64,000 bases of DNA, taken from the NCBI GenBank assembly GCA_963762965.1, contig CAVXME010000006.1, positions 62,001-126,000 of the forward strand, in the 5' to 3' direction. The position numbers were made by a program, and so were the translations under genes. Under the pieces are notes generated by a model. That model saw only the letters and a list, made by a program, of their open reading frames with translations, ran no database searches and had not been told where the DNA came from. Positions 7,747-16,126 of the stretch are shown here, piece by piece (position 1 is the first letter of the stretch; every line of letters starts with the position of its first letter). The DNA is from DATBAX01 sp963762965. Lineage in GTDB: Bacteria; Acidobacteriota; Terriglobia; Terriglobales; Acidobacteriaceae.

Positions 7747-9582
7747 ATGGATCTGCTGCAGAAAATTCGTACCTTGCCCACCTCCGCTGGCGTTTATCTA
7801 TATAAGAACGCCGAGGGCGAAGTCATTTATGTGGGCAAGGCCAACAACCTGCGCAGCCGGGTTTCGTCCTATTTCCACGAAGGCCGCCACATCGGGGACG
7901 CGAAGACCGGAACCCTGGTACGTGAGGCCGTCGATGTCGATTACATCGTCGTAGCCAACACTAAAGAAGCGCTGGCGCTGGAGAACCATCTCATCAAGCA
8001 GAAGCAGCCGCGCTTCAATATTCTGTTGCGGGATGACAAAACCTATCCTTATGTAAAGCTGACGCTGGGCGAGCGCTGGCCACGAGTGTACGTGACTCGC
8101 CGCCTGCGAAAAGATGGCTCGGCTTACTACGGGCCCTACTTCCCTGCCAACCTGGCATATCGTCTGGTCGATCTGATTCACCGGAACTTCTTTATTCCGT
8201 CCTGCAAAGTAGACCTCAATCGTTTCCATCCTCGTCCCTGCTTGCAGTTCTACATCAAGCGCTGTCTCGGCCCTTGCGTGGAAAACCTGACCACGCCGGA
8301 GACTTATCAGGAAGCCGTTCGCGATGTGAAGTTGTTCCTCGAAGGCCGGCCTAACGACCTGGCGCGATCATTGCGTGAGCGCATGGACAATGCTGCCAGC
8401 TCGGAGGAATACGAACGCGCCGCCAAGTATCGTGATCTGATTTCGACCGTCGAGCAGTTGCAGGAGAAACAACGAATCGCGACTATCGAAGGCGATGATG
8501 CCGACGTCTTTGGATTCCACTATGAAAATGGGATGCTGGCAGTAAATTTGTTCCACGTGCGCGGTGGCCGTGTGCTTGATCGGCGAGAGTTTTTCTGGGA
8601 GGAATTGCCCTTCGACGCCGAGGCCGGAGATTTCCATCCCGGTGAATTTTTGTCTGCGTTACTGAAGCAGCTCTACATCGGTCAGCCCTACGTTCCCCGC
8701 AATATCTATGTCCCGGTCGAGTTTGAAGACCGGGACATGCTGGAGGAGTTACTCTCTGAACAGCTTGCGGCCGATGGCGGCCGTGCGACACGGGTCAACA
8801 TTCTCGTACCACAACGCGGCGACAAACGTTCACTCCTTGATCTGGCGGGGACGAATGCGAAGCAGTCCTACGACCAGCGTTTCCGGGTGATGAAGCCAAA
8901 CACCAAAGCCATTCAGGAAGCGTTGCAAGACGCGCTCGGCTTGCCCGAACCGCCGGAGCGCATCGAATGCTTCGACATCTCGCACATTCAAGGCGCTGAG
9001 ACTGTTGCCTCCATGGTAGTGTGGGAAGACGGCCGAATGACGAAATCCGATTATCGCAAGTTCATCATCAAGACAGTGGAAGGCGTGGACGACTTCGCCT
9101 CCATGCGCGAAGTGGTCACTCGCCGTTACAAGCGGATTCAAGAAGAAAAGAAGAAGATGCCCAGCCTGATTTTGATCGATGGTGGCCTAGGCCAATTACA
9201 TGCTGCCGCCGAAGCCCTGGAATCGATCGAGGTCATCAACCAGCCACTGGCGGCGATTGCCAAGCGGGAAGAGATTATCTACGTGCAGGGACAGGAGAAT
9301 GAGCCGGTCGTGCTCGATCACCACTCGCCTGTCTTGCATCTGGTGCAACAGATCCGGGATGAAGCACACCGTTTCGCCCTGACTTTCCATCGCAAGCGTC
9401 GTCAAATGCGCGACCGCTCCACTGAGCTGTTGGAAATCCCCGGAGTGGGTGAGAATACAACGCGCCGGCTCTTACAGCACTTCGGAAGCTTACAGGCAGT
9501 GAAGCAGGCGGATGTCGCCGCACTTTCCTCGGTGGTCACACGAAGTCAGGCAGAGGCCATCTTGCAGCACTTCCAGAAATAA
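7747..9582 (+). CDS. uvrC: Excinuclease ABC subunit C
   Basis: Nuclease subunit of the UvrABC nucleotide-excision repair complex, making both incisions around a DNA lesion. The 611 residues match family length. Domains in order: GIY-YIG nuclease (GVYLYKNAEGEVIYVGKA, residues 18-35), a cysteine cluster (CKVDLNRFHPRPCLQFYIKR and GPC), the UVR motif near 200-240, the RNase H-like C-terminal nuclease (IECFDISHIQG, LILIDGGLGQL) and a C-terminal helix-hairpin-helix pair (LLEIPGVGENTTRRLL). The gene is alone on this strand and convergent with the next pair. Confidence 0.98.
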   Translation: MDLLQKIRTLPTSAGVYLYKNAEGEVIYVGKANNLRSRVSSYFHEGRHIGDAKTGTLVREAVDVDYIVVANTKEALALENHLIKQKQPRFNILLRDDKTYPYVKLTLGERWPRVYVTRRLRKDGSAYYGPYFPANLAYRLVDLIHRNFFIPSCKVDLNRFHPRPCLQFYIKRCLGPCVENLTTPETYQEAVRDVKLFLEGRPNDLARSLRERMDNAASSEEYERAAKYRDLISTVEQLQEKQRIATIEGDDADVFGFHYENGMLAVNLFHVRGGRVLDRREFFWEELPFDAEAGDFHPGEFLSALLKQLYIGQPYVPRNIYVPVEFEDRDMLEELLSEQLAADGGRATRVNILVPQRGDKRSLLDLAGTNAKQSYDQRFRVMKPNTKAIQEALQDALGLPEPPERIECFDISHIQGAETVASMVVWEDGRMTKSDYRKFIIKTVEGVDDFASMREVVTRRYKRIQEEKKKMPSLILIDGGLGQLHAAAEALESIEVINQPLAAIAKREEIIYVQGQENEPVVLDHHSPVLHLVQQIRDEAHRFALTFHRKRRQMRDRSTELLEIPGVGENTTRRLLQHFGSLQAVKQADVAALSSVVTRSQAEAILQHFQK

Positions 9583-9589
9583 CCACGAT

Positions 9590-10147
9590 TCAAACTTCTT
9601 TGGATGGCGCTACACGCCGAGATTGCCAGATCAGCCAGCCCACAATTCCCAACATGCCGCCCCAACCCAGCACGCGAATCACGCCGGCGATGGTTGTGTC
9701 ATATGGCAAAACTCCCAGGCTGGTGAAAATCGTGTTCCAGTCATGCTCGGCGAAATCCGGATCACCGACGGTGACCAATGGCAAGACCATGGCGCGCGCG
9801 TCGGCCATGTAGGTTGCAGTGTAGAGCCAGTTCTCAAAAAAGAAAAATGAGCAGAAAACAAACGCTGCGGTCTGACGCTGGGTGAAAAAGTATGTGGCCA
9901 GCAGCAGCGGCACCAGCCATTGCAGGAGGGTACCACCCCAGAGTCCAATGGTCGGCCCGAACCAGCCAAATAGAAGATGGCCGCCTTCATGCACCACCAG
10001 ATTTACAAAGTCGATAAGGAGAAAATCACCATGCTTCGAAAAAGCGTAGACCAGGAAGACGACATAAAACACAAGCCAAGCTGCAAGTGCTGCTCGCGGC
10101 ACCGGCTGCCAACCTCGATCATCGCCTGATAGCCAGGGCAAATTCAT
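9590..10147 (-). CDS. Membrane protein with HExxH motif (M50-like), unknown function
   Basis: Integral membrane protein of 185 residues with about five predicted spans. A hydrophobic segment holds HEGGH at 53-57 within NLVVHEGGHLLFGW, reminiscent of the zinc motif of site-2-type proteases (M50), and a later conserved-looking DWNTIFTSLG. I did not find the NPDG-type second motif of true M50 enzymes, so catalytic activity is uncertain. The ATG at 10147 overlaps the stop of the upstream gene as ATGA, which decides the start; a longer in-frame extension exists but runs through the upstream gene. The coupling suggests a shared process. Confidence 0.6.
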   Translation of the reverse strand: MNLPWLSGDDRGWQPVPRAALAAWLVFYVVFLVYAFSKHGDFLLIDFVNLVVHEGGHLLFGWFGPTIGLWGGTLLQWLVPLLLATYFFTQRQTAAFVFCSFFFFENWLYTATYMADARAMVLPLVTVGDPDFAEHDWNTIFTSLGVLPYDTTIAGVIRVLGWGGMLGIVGWLIWQSRRVAPSKEV

Positions 10148-10908
10148 GCAGACCGATCCTTCGCATCTTTGAGAAGATGGGCCTTGATGTGGGTTGGAAG
10201 CCGCGAAGCCTGAAGAATTTCTAGCACCAGCGAAACCGGAAGGGAACGCGCAAATTCCAAGGCACAGGCCAGTGGTGTCTTTTCGTCGCGTAGGAGTGCA
10301 ATGCGGACATCGCGACGCACTGACCACTTGGGATGATGGCACACCAACGCGACAACTCTCGCGGGCACATCCTGGCGCATGAGAACTTTGATGACCGCCG
10401 CTTCTGTGAGCCGGGAATTTTCCAGTGCCGTGGAAACCACACGGTTTTCCGGATCCAGCAGCAGCTCTCCCGAAATACGGCCCGAAGCGCGACGGGCAAG
10501 CGCAAGCTTCTCACCGACCGAAACCGTCTCCAATCGCTGGATGAGCGATTCCTCCGCGGCCCGCTTGACGTCGGCAGGAACGCTTGGGGCCAGGGCAACC
10601 TGCATCAGATCGAAGGTGAAGAGATGCCGCAACATCGGCATGGAAAGATGCCGCGGCGTTCGGGGATGTTTGATCAGCGCCAACTTCACTTTGCGGCCCT
10701 TGGCTACCGCGCCATTCTTGCTGACCCGCTCTAAAACTTCCGCGGGCAGATCGTTGCGCCTGAGCAGCAAAAGTGCCCTATCTTCCGTTAAGGATGGATC
10801 CGAAACTGCCGTCTTTAGATCCTCAATAGAAGTATTAACAGTCTCTAGTGAAGGGACCGCCGAAGAACTCTCTGCGGTTCGCTCGATATTTAGCTCGTCG
10901 GATGCCAT
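10144..10908 (-). CDS. Helical-repeat protein, unknown function
   Basis: Soluble protein of 254 residues without signal peptide or membrane span. It is almost wholly alpha-helical, with short repeats of about 25-30 residues such as LLLLRRNDLPAEVLERVSKN, ENSRLTEAAVIKVLMRQDV and HPKWSVRRDVRIALLRD. This pattern resembles HEAT-like or leucine-rich-repeat-variant proteins, which act as scaffolds. It is translationally coupled to the HExxH membrane protein that follows. No catalytic motif is visible, and I do not recognise a named family. Confidence 0.6.
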   Translation of the reverse strand: MASDELNIERTAESSSAVPSLETVNTSIEDLKTAVSDPSLTEDRALLLLRRNDLPAEVLERVSKNGAVAKGRKVKLALIKHPRTPRHLSMPMLRHLFTFDLMQVALAPSVPADVKRAAEESLIQRLETVSVGEKLALARRASGRISGELLLDPENRVVSTALENSRLTEAAVIKVLMRQDVPARVVALVCHHPKWSVRRDVRIALLRDEKTPLACALEFARSLPVSLVLEILQASRLPTHIKAHLLKDAKDRSA

Positions 10909-10936
10909 GTGTTTCCAGGGCGACTGCGCATACTCA

Positions 10937-11854
10937 CTATCGTGCGCCTCTGCGTGCCAGTTCCAGCGCGCCTCGCACCGGTTCGACCACGCTTTCGCTT
11001 ATTGAGGCCTGAGCATGTTCAGACTGCAAGCTATTGTAGAAAACCTCGCGCACCAGAGCGGAATTTCCGAACACACCACCGGACATGGCCACTGGAACGG
11101 TTTTACTTTCTCGAAAAATGCGCCGGATCACGATACTGGTCAGGCCCGCCAGTTCATGCCCAGCCTGAGTAAGAACTCCCAGGGCCAAGGCATCGCCAGA
11201 TTCCGCCCTGGTAAGCACTGCCGGAAATAGAGCTGCAAAATCCGGCGGCGGCATAGCATTGGCGGTGCGCACCAGCTCCTCGTGGGTTTCCAGATGCCAG
11301 GATTTCATAACACTTTGCAGCAGTTGCTGGCCTTCTCCTTTATCTTCATCACTATCTCTATCCCGCAAAGCTGCCGAAACCGCAGCCCGTCCGATCCAAT
11401 GTCCCGAACCTTCGTCGGACACGGCGAACCCCCAACCACCGGCACGCGCCATCTCACCCTGCGAGTTGCGGCCGTAGGCGATCGACCCCGTGCCGGCAAT
11501 CACGATCACGCCGGGCGCTGAGCTAAAAGCTGCTTCCAGCGCAATCACCATATCGCCCACAACTTCGATTTCACCGGCGACGATTTCCGCGATGATTCGC
11601 CGCACGATTTCACTGACGCCCGGGCCCGTCGCCCCGGCCACGCCAATGCAGGTTCGATCAATCTGGGCCGGCTTAATCTTGGCCTCAGCACAGGCCTGCT
11701 GGATCGCTCCGGCAAGAGCTTCTCTGACACGCACTTCGCCCAAACGAACCAGGTTGCTGCCAGCCGCGATGCCACCGCCCAGCACTGAATGTTCGTCGCC
11801 AATCAAGCAGGAAGTCTTGCTGCCGCCACCGTCGATACCGAGAAAGATGGACAC
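10937..11854 (-). CDS. BadF/BadG-type ATPase, N-acetylglucosamine-kinase-like
   Basis: Cytosolic sugar kinase-like protein of 305 residues in the ASKHA (actin-like ATPase) fold. The phosphate-binding loop is LGIDGGGSKT at residues 5-14; the second nucleotide-binding motif is VIVIAGTGSIAYG, and SDEGSGHWIGR is typical of the N-acetylglucosamine kinase branch. It would phosphorylate an amino sugar, probably GlcNAc recovered from cell-wall or chitin turnover. It is divergent from a sodium/solute symporter 124 bases away, which suggests uptake plus kinase for the same sugar, an inference from position. Activator ATPases of 2-hydroxyacyl-CoA dehydratases share the fold but need Cys motifs not seen here. 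Confidence 0.78.
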   Translation of the reverse strand: MSIFLGIDGGGSKTSCLIGDEHSVLGGGIAAGSNLVRLGEVRVREALAGAIQQACAEAKIKPAQIDRTCIGVAGATGPGVSEIVRRIIAEIVAGEIEVVGDMVIALEAAFSSAPGVIVIAGTGSIAYGRNSQGEMARAGGWGFAVSDEGSGHWIGRAAVSAALRDRDSDEDKGEGQQLLQSVMKSWHLETHEELVRTANAMPPPDFAALFPAVLTRAESGDALALGVLTQAGHELAGLTSIVIRRIFRESKTVPVAMSGGVFGNSALVREVFYNSLQSEHAQASISESVVEPVRGALELARRGAR

Positions 11855-11978
11855 GAGCTAGTTCTAACATAGAGCCGGGAATTCTCGGTTGGCCACGCAG
11901 GTTCACGTGGCCGGCTTGGTTGCCCGGTTCCTCAGGTTGCCACAGTCTCACTATCGCAGCCATCGGGTTCACGCCATA

Positions 11979-13436
11979 ATGAATACGCAATCATCGAAAT
12001 ACATGGGTCTGAACAAACTGGATCTCGCGATTATCGCGCTCTATCTTCTGGGGATTACCCTGTTCGGACTGCGTTTCCGTAAACGCAAGCGCACGCTAAA
12101 AGATTATTTCCTCGCGGACCGCGATATTCCTTGGTGGGCCATCGCGCTTTCTATCGTCGCGGCAGAAACCAGCACGCTCACCATCATCAGCATTCCCGGC
12201 CTGGCTTACGATTCCAACCTCACTTTTCTCCAGGTGGTCCTCGGATATCTGGCGGGCCGCATCATTATTAGTTTCGTTCTGCTGCCGCAGTATTTTAAAG
12301 GAGACCTTTACACCGCTTACGAATTGATCGAACGCCGCTTTGGGCGCCGCCTGCGCTCAGTCACCGCCGGGCTGTTTCTGGTGACTCGGGCCGCGGCAGA
12401 AGGTGTCCGCATCTATGCCGTGTCCATCGTGATCGCTATCGCACTGGGCACCGGCGAAGTCACTTCGATTGCAATCATCACCGCGCTGACGCTGGTTTAT
12501 ACCTTCGAAGGAGGATTAGCCGCCGTTATCTGGACCGATGTCGTGCAAACCATTATCTATGTCGGCGGAACGCTGGTGGGGGTATTCACCATCCTGCACC
12601 TGGTGCCAGGCGGCTGGAACAGCATTCACGCGGTCGCGGCAAGCGCGGGCAAACTGCAAGTCTTCGACTTCTCGTTCAATTTCTGGAAGCCCTACACATT
12701 CTGGGCAGGACTGATCGGCGGAGCGTTCCTTACCACCGCCAGCCATGGCACCGACCAATTGATCGTGCAACGGCTGCTGGCAGCGCGCAATCAGCGGCAA
12801 TCGGTGACCGCACTTCTATCCAGCGGCATTGCCATCGTATTTCAGTTTGCGCTTTTCTTGATCGTTGGAGTCATGTTGTTTGTGTATTACCACGTGCCAT
12901 CGGCGTCTTTCGGCCGCGCCGACAGGATTTATCCCACTTTCATCGTCAATCAAATGCCGCACGGGATTTCCGGTTTGCTGATTGCCGCGATTCTAGCGGC
13001 GGCCATGTCGAACCTGAGCGCGGCACTGAACTCTCTTTCATCGAGCTCGATGATGGATTTTTATCTTCCACAGCATCCTGAGGTGAGCGAACCACGCAAA
13101 ATCCGCCTTTCCCGGATTTCGACGTTGCTCTGGGCGCTGCTTCTGTTCGCCTTGGCCGTACTGTCGTTGCATAAAGTGGGGCGTGTGGTCGAAGTGGGAC
13201 TACAGATTGCATCAGTCGCATACGGCGCGCTTTTGGGGGTGTTCCTGCTAGGCGTACTAACTCGCCGCGCCAATCAGAACGGCGCCATGCTGGGAATGCT
13301 GTGCGGCTTTTCCGTCGAAATCTATCTGTGGGTGTGGACCCGCGTACCCTTTACCTGGTATGTAGCCATAGGCACGACAGTTACACTTGCGGTCGGATAC
13401 GCCGCAAGTTTGCTTGTGACGACTGAATCAGCTTAA
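11979..13436 (+). CDS. Sodium/solute symporter (SSS family)
   Basis: Inner-membrane sodium-coupled transporter of about 485 residues with around 13 predicted spans. Family features include the unwound first helix region (DLAIIALYLLGITLFGLRF), the DYFLADRDIPWWAIALS segment after the first span, AAETSTLTI in the second, and FGRRLRSVTAGLFLVTRAAAEGVR further on. The sugar or carboxylate substrate cannot be read from sequence; the divergent GlcNAc-kinase-like gene favours a sugar. I chose the ATG at 11979; an in-frame upstream frame adds 30 residues that lack membrane character, and an ATG eight codons later is also possible. Confidence 0.88.
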   Translation: MNTQSSKYMGLNKLDLAIIALYLLGITLFGLRFRKRKRTLKDYFLADRDIPWWAIALSIVAAETSTLTIISIPGLAYDSNLTFLQVVLGYLAGRIIISFVLLPQYFKGDLYTAYELIERRFGRRLRSVTAGLFLVTRAAAEGVRIYAVSIVIAIALGTGEVTSIAIITALTLVYTFEGGLAAVIWTDVVQTIIYVGGTLVGVFTILHLVPGGWNSIHAVAASAGKLQVFDFSFNFWKPYTFWAGLIGGAFLTTASHGTDQLIVQRLLAARNQRQSVTALLSSGIAIVFQFALFLIVGVMLFVYYHVPSASFGRADRIYPTFIVNQMPHGISGLLIAAILAAAMSNLSAALNSLSSSSMMDFYLPQHPEVSEPRKIRLSRISTLLWALLLFALAVLSLHKVGRVVEVGLQIASVAYGALLGVFLLGVLTRRANQNGAMLGMLCGFSVEIYLWVWTRVPFTWYVAIGTTVTLAVGYAASLLVTTESA

Positions 13437-13505
13437 CTCTGTGTTCTCCGCGGCCTCTGCGGTTCAAGATTTATTTCTGATCCCTTCCCGTATACTGCAA
13501 CCCAA

Positions 13506-14874
13506 ATGGCAACCCCTCCGCGCCCCGAACTCGCCCGCGATCTCGGCGTAAGCCACGCCGGAGCGATCGTTGTTGGCACCATCATCGGCAGCGGGATTTT
13601 CCTGGTTCCCGCCGAAATGATGCAGGCTGTCGGCTCCGCCAAACTTGTCTATCTGGCATGGCTCGTCGGTGGTTTGCTCTCGTTCTTTGGCGCGCTCACT
13701 TATGCTGAATTGGGGGCAATGAAGCCGCAGGCCGGGGGCGAATACATTTATGTTCGCGACGGTTACGGCCCGCTCGCCGGATTTCTCTATGCCTGGACAA
13801 CTTTCCTCATTTCCAAGCCGGCGTCGATTGCGACCATCACCACCGGCCTGGTCCGCATCCTCGGGACGTTCCCGGTTTTCGGCTTCTTCTCTCACCCCCT
13901 CATCACCCGGCCGCTTGCCATTAGTTACGGTCAACTCGTCGCCATTGCCGCCACCGTCCTGATCTCGCTCCTGAATTATCTTGGTGTCAAGAAAGCCGGC
14001 GAATTCCAACTGGTATTCACCATATTAAAGATAGCCATCATCATGGGTGTCGTGGCAGTCGGGTTTAGCTATAGTGCCGGCAGTTGGAGCCATTTTTCGG
14101 GCCACTACTCCGCAGCCAAAGGCGGGCTCGTCGGATTCATGGCCGCGCTGGTCGCCGCACTCTGGGCCTACGATGGATGGAACGACTTGAACATGGTCGC
14201 CGGAGAGATTCGCCGGCCCGAATGCAACATCCCGATCGCGTTGATCGTGGGGGTCGCGACCGTCGGCGCGCTCTACATGCTGGTCAATGCGGCCGTGCAG
14301 TACGTTCTGCCGGTCGATGCCATCGCTGCATCTCCGCGGCCGGCCTCTCGATGCCATCGGATTAGTCTGGGGACACTTTGGTGCCAGCATCGTTTCCGCT
14401 GGCATGGCCCTGTCCATGCTAGTCACGCTGAACGGCAGCAGCATGAGCGGCGCTCGCGTGCCCTTTGCCGTGGCCCGCGACCGCTATTTTTTCCCTGCTT
14501 TGGCCGAGGTGCATCCTCGCTTTCATACACCGTACATCGCCATCGTGGTGCAGGCACTGCTGGCCATCGTATTGCTGCTTCTGGGAGGAAGTTTCCGGCA
14601 GTTCTTTTCGCTCGCCATTTTTGCCGAGTGGCTCTTCTATATGATCGCCGCCAGCACCGTCTTCATATTCCGCCTGCGAAATCCGCAAATGGCTAGGCCT
14701 TATCGGGTTTGGGGATACCCCTTTGTCCCCGCGTTATTCGTCGCTGCTTCCGCAGTTCTCCTTTATTACACCTTTACCGACAATCTGCGCTATTCGATCC
14801 TGGGCTGCCTGGTGATTCTGTCGGGAATCCCGGTTTTCTATGCTTTCGCCCGCAATCGCAAGCCTTCCACCTAG
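13506..14874 (+). pseudogene. Amino-acid permease (APC family) with a +1 frameshift
   Basis: Membrane amino-acid transporter of the APC superfamily. Frame one encodes a normal N-terminal two thirds (LGVSHAGAIVVGTIIGSGIF, then the YIYVRDGYGPLAGFLYAW signature) as far as VLPVDAIAASPRP, then turns into unrelated residues. The family sequence continues one base further on in the next frame (LDAIGLVWGHFGASIVSAG ... ARPYRVWGYPFVP) to the stop at 14872-14874. Removing a single base in 14343-14350 restores an open frame of about 455 codons, the usual size. It is therefore either a recent pseudogene or a sequencing or assembly error. Roughly 12 spans are predicted for the restored protein. Confidence 0.82.
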
Positions 14875-15043
14875 AAGAAACTCCATTCCGCTCCCGGGAA
14901 TATTCCGCTTTCGAGAAACTACCGGTTACCTAAGTACAAGGGCGGCAGACACATTTACCCCTTGGCCGATCTCCCGTAAGTTAGAGACTCACCCGAGTAT
15001 CCGCCCCCCAACCTCGGGTTCCCGTAGGAATTTATGGATCTCT

Positions 15044-16060
15044 ATGCCTGACAATTTTAAGTTGGGTCTGTTACCCGAACGGAAGATCGACTGGCGCACG
15101 CTGGCCGCGAGCTACGGCTTCGTGACCTTCGCCATCCTTTGCCTGTTGTTTGTCGGAATTCTCTTTCCCGAGAAATTGCAGTTGACCCAGCGGTACATTT
15201 CTACCGAACTCATTGCCAGAACAGCGCCTCCGCCGCCAAAACCGGTAAAGGTGATTAAGAAAGCTCCGCGGCCGGTGATTGCCAAGGTCATTCCGGCAGT
15301 AGTCATGGCGCCGAAGTTGATCGTCCCGAAAGATATTCGCATCAAGCCCAAGAAGCAGGAGGACATCGACGCGCCGAAACTGGATGCCAAGTTCAACGCG
15401 CCAGTGGTGGTTCCCGTCTCCGCCGTCATGCCCAAGCAGATTGTGCAGACTGGCCAGTTTGGCAGCTCGGCTCCAGCCACGGTGGTTGCACCCATACAAA
15501 AGGTACAAACCGGCGGCTTCGGCGCTCCCGACGGCCTGAAGGGCCAGGGAAAAGAAGGTGCGCATCTGCAAACCGCCAGCCTGGGATCGTTTGATTTGCC
15601 CCAGGGTGCAGGCCAGGGCAATGGAACAGGCGGCGCAAAGGGAATCAAGGGCACCGTCGCCAGCACTGGTTTTGGTAATGGCGTCGCCCAGCAGGATGGC
15701 CACCGCAATGGCGGTACCGCCCAGGTAGGCGGATTTGGCGGACAGCAAGTCGCTCAGGCCAGCCAACATTTGTCAGAGACTGGTGCGGCGACAACTCCCG
15801 TGCAAATCCTTTACAAACCGAATCCGGCCTACACCGCGGAAGCCCGTCAGCTGCAACTACAAGGCGAGGTCCTGTTGGAAGTGATGTTTGGCGCGAATGG
15901 GCAATTGCAGGTGAACAAAGTGGTGCGCGGACTGGGACATGGCCTGGACGAATCTGCCGTCGCCGCCGCCAACAAAATGAAATTCAAGCCGGCTCTGCGC
16001 AATGGTTCTGCCGTGGATTCCACGGCCATCGTGCACGTCGTATTTCAGTTAGCGTCGTAA
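15044..16060 (+). CDS. TonB-family protein with C-terminal TonB domain
   Basis: Protein of about 338 residues with one N-terminal membrane span (SYGFVTFAILCLLFVGILF), a Pro/Lys segment (PPPPKPVKVIKKAPRPV), a long Gly/Gln-rich linker (about 130-250), and a C-terminal TonB domain (YKPNPAYTAEARQLQLQGEV ... AVAAANKMKFKPALRNG). It would reach across the periplasm and contact an outer-membrane partner. No exbB, exbD or receptor gene is adjacent. The ATG at 15044 has TAGGA about 15 bases upstream, somewhat far; the frame is open further upstream but that part lacks coding character. Other TonB-domain periplasmic proteins are an alternative to true TonB. Confidence 0.75.
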   Translation: MPDNFKLGLLPERKIDWRTLAASYGFVTFAILCLLFVGILFPEKLQLTQRYISTELIARTAPPPPKPVKVIKKAPRPVIAKVIPAVVMAPKLIVPKDIRIKPKKQEDIDAPKLDAKFNAPVVVPVSAVMPKQIVQTGQFGSSAPATVVAPIQKVQTGGFGAPDGLKGQGKEGAHLQTASLGSFDLPQGAGQGNGTGGAKGIKGTVASTGFGNGVAQQDGHRNGGTAQVGGFGGQQVAQASQHLSETGAATTPVQILYKPNPAYTAEARQLQLQGEVLLEVMFGANGQLQVNKVVRGLGHGLDESAVAAANKMKFKPALRNGSAVDSTAIVHVVFQLAS

Positions 16061-16126
16061 GACGGGTTGGTAAGAGTTGGGTAGCAAGAAATTTTGGTGG
16101 GAAAGAAAATAGAGAGGACTAGAGTC

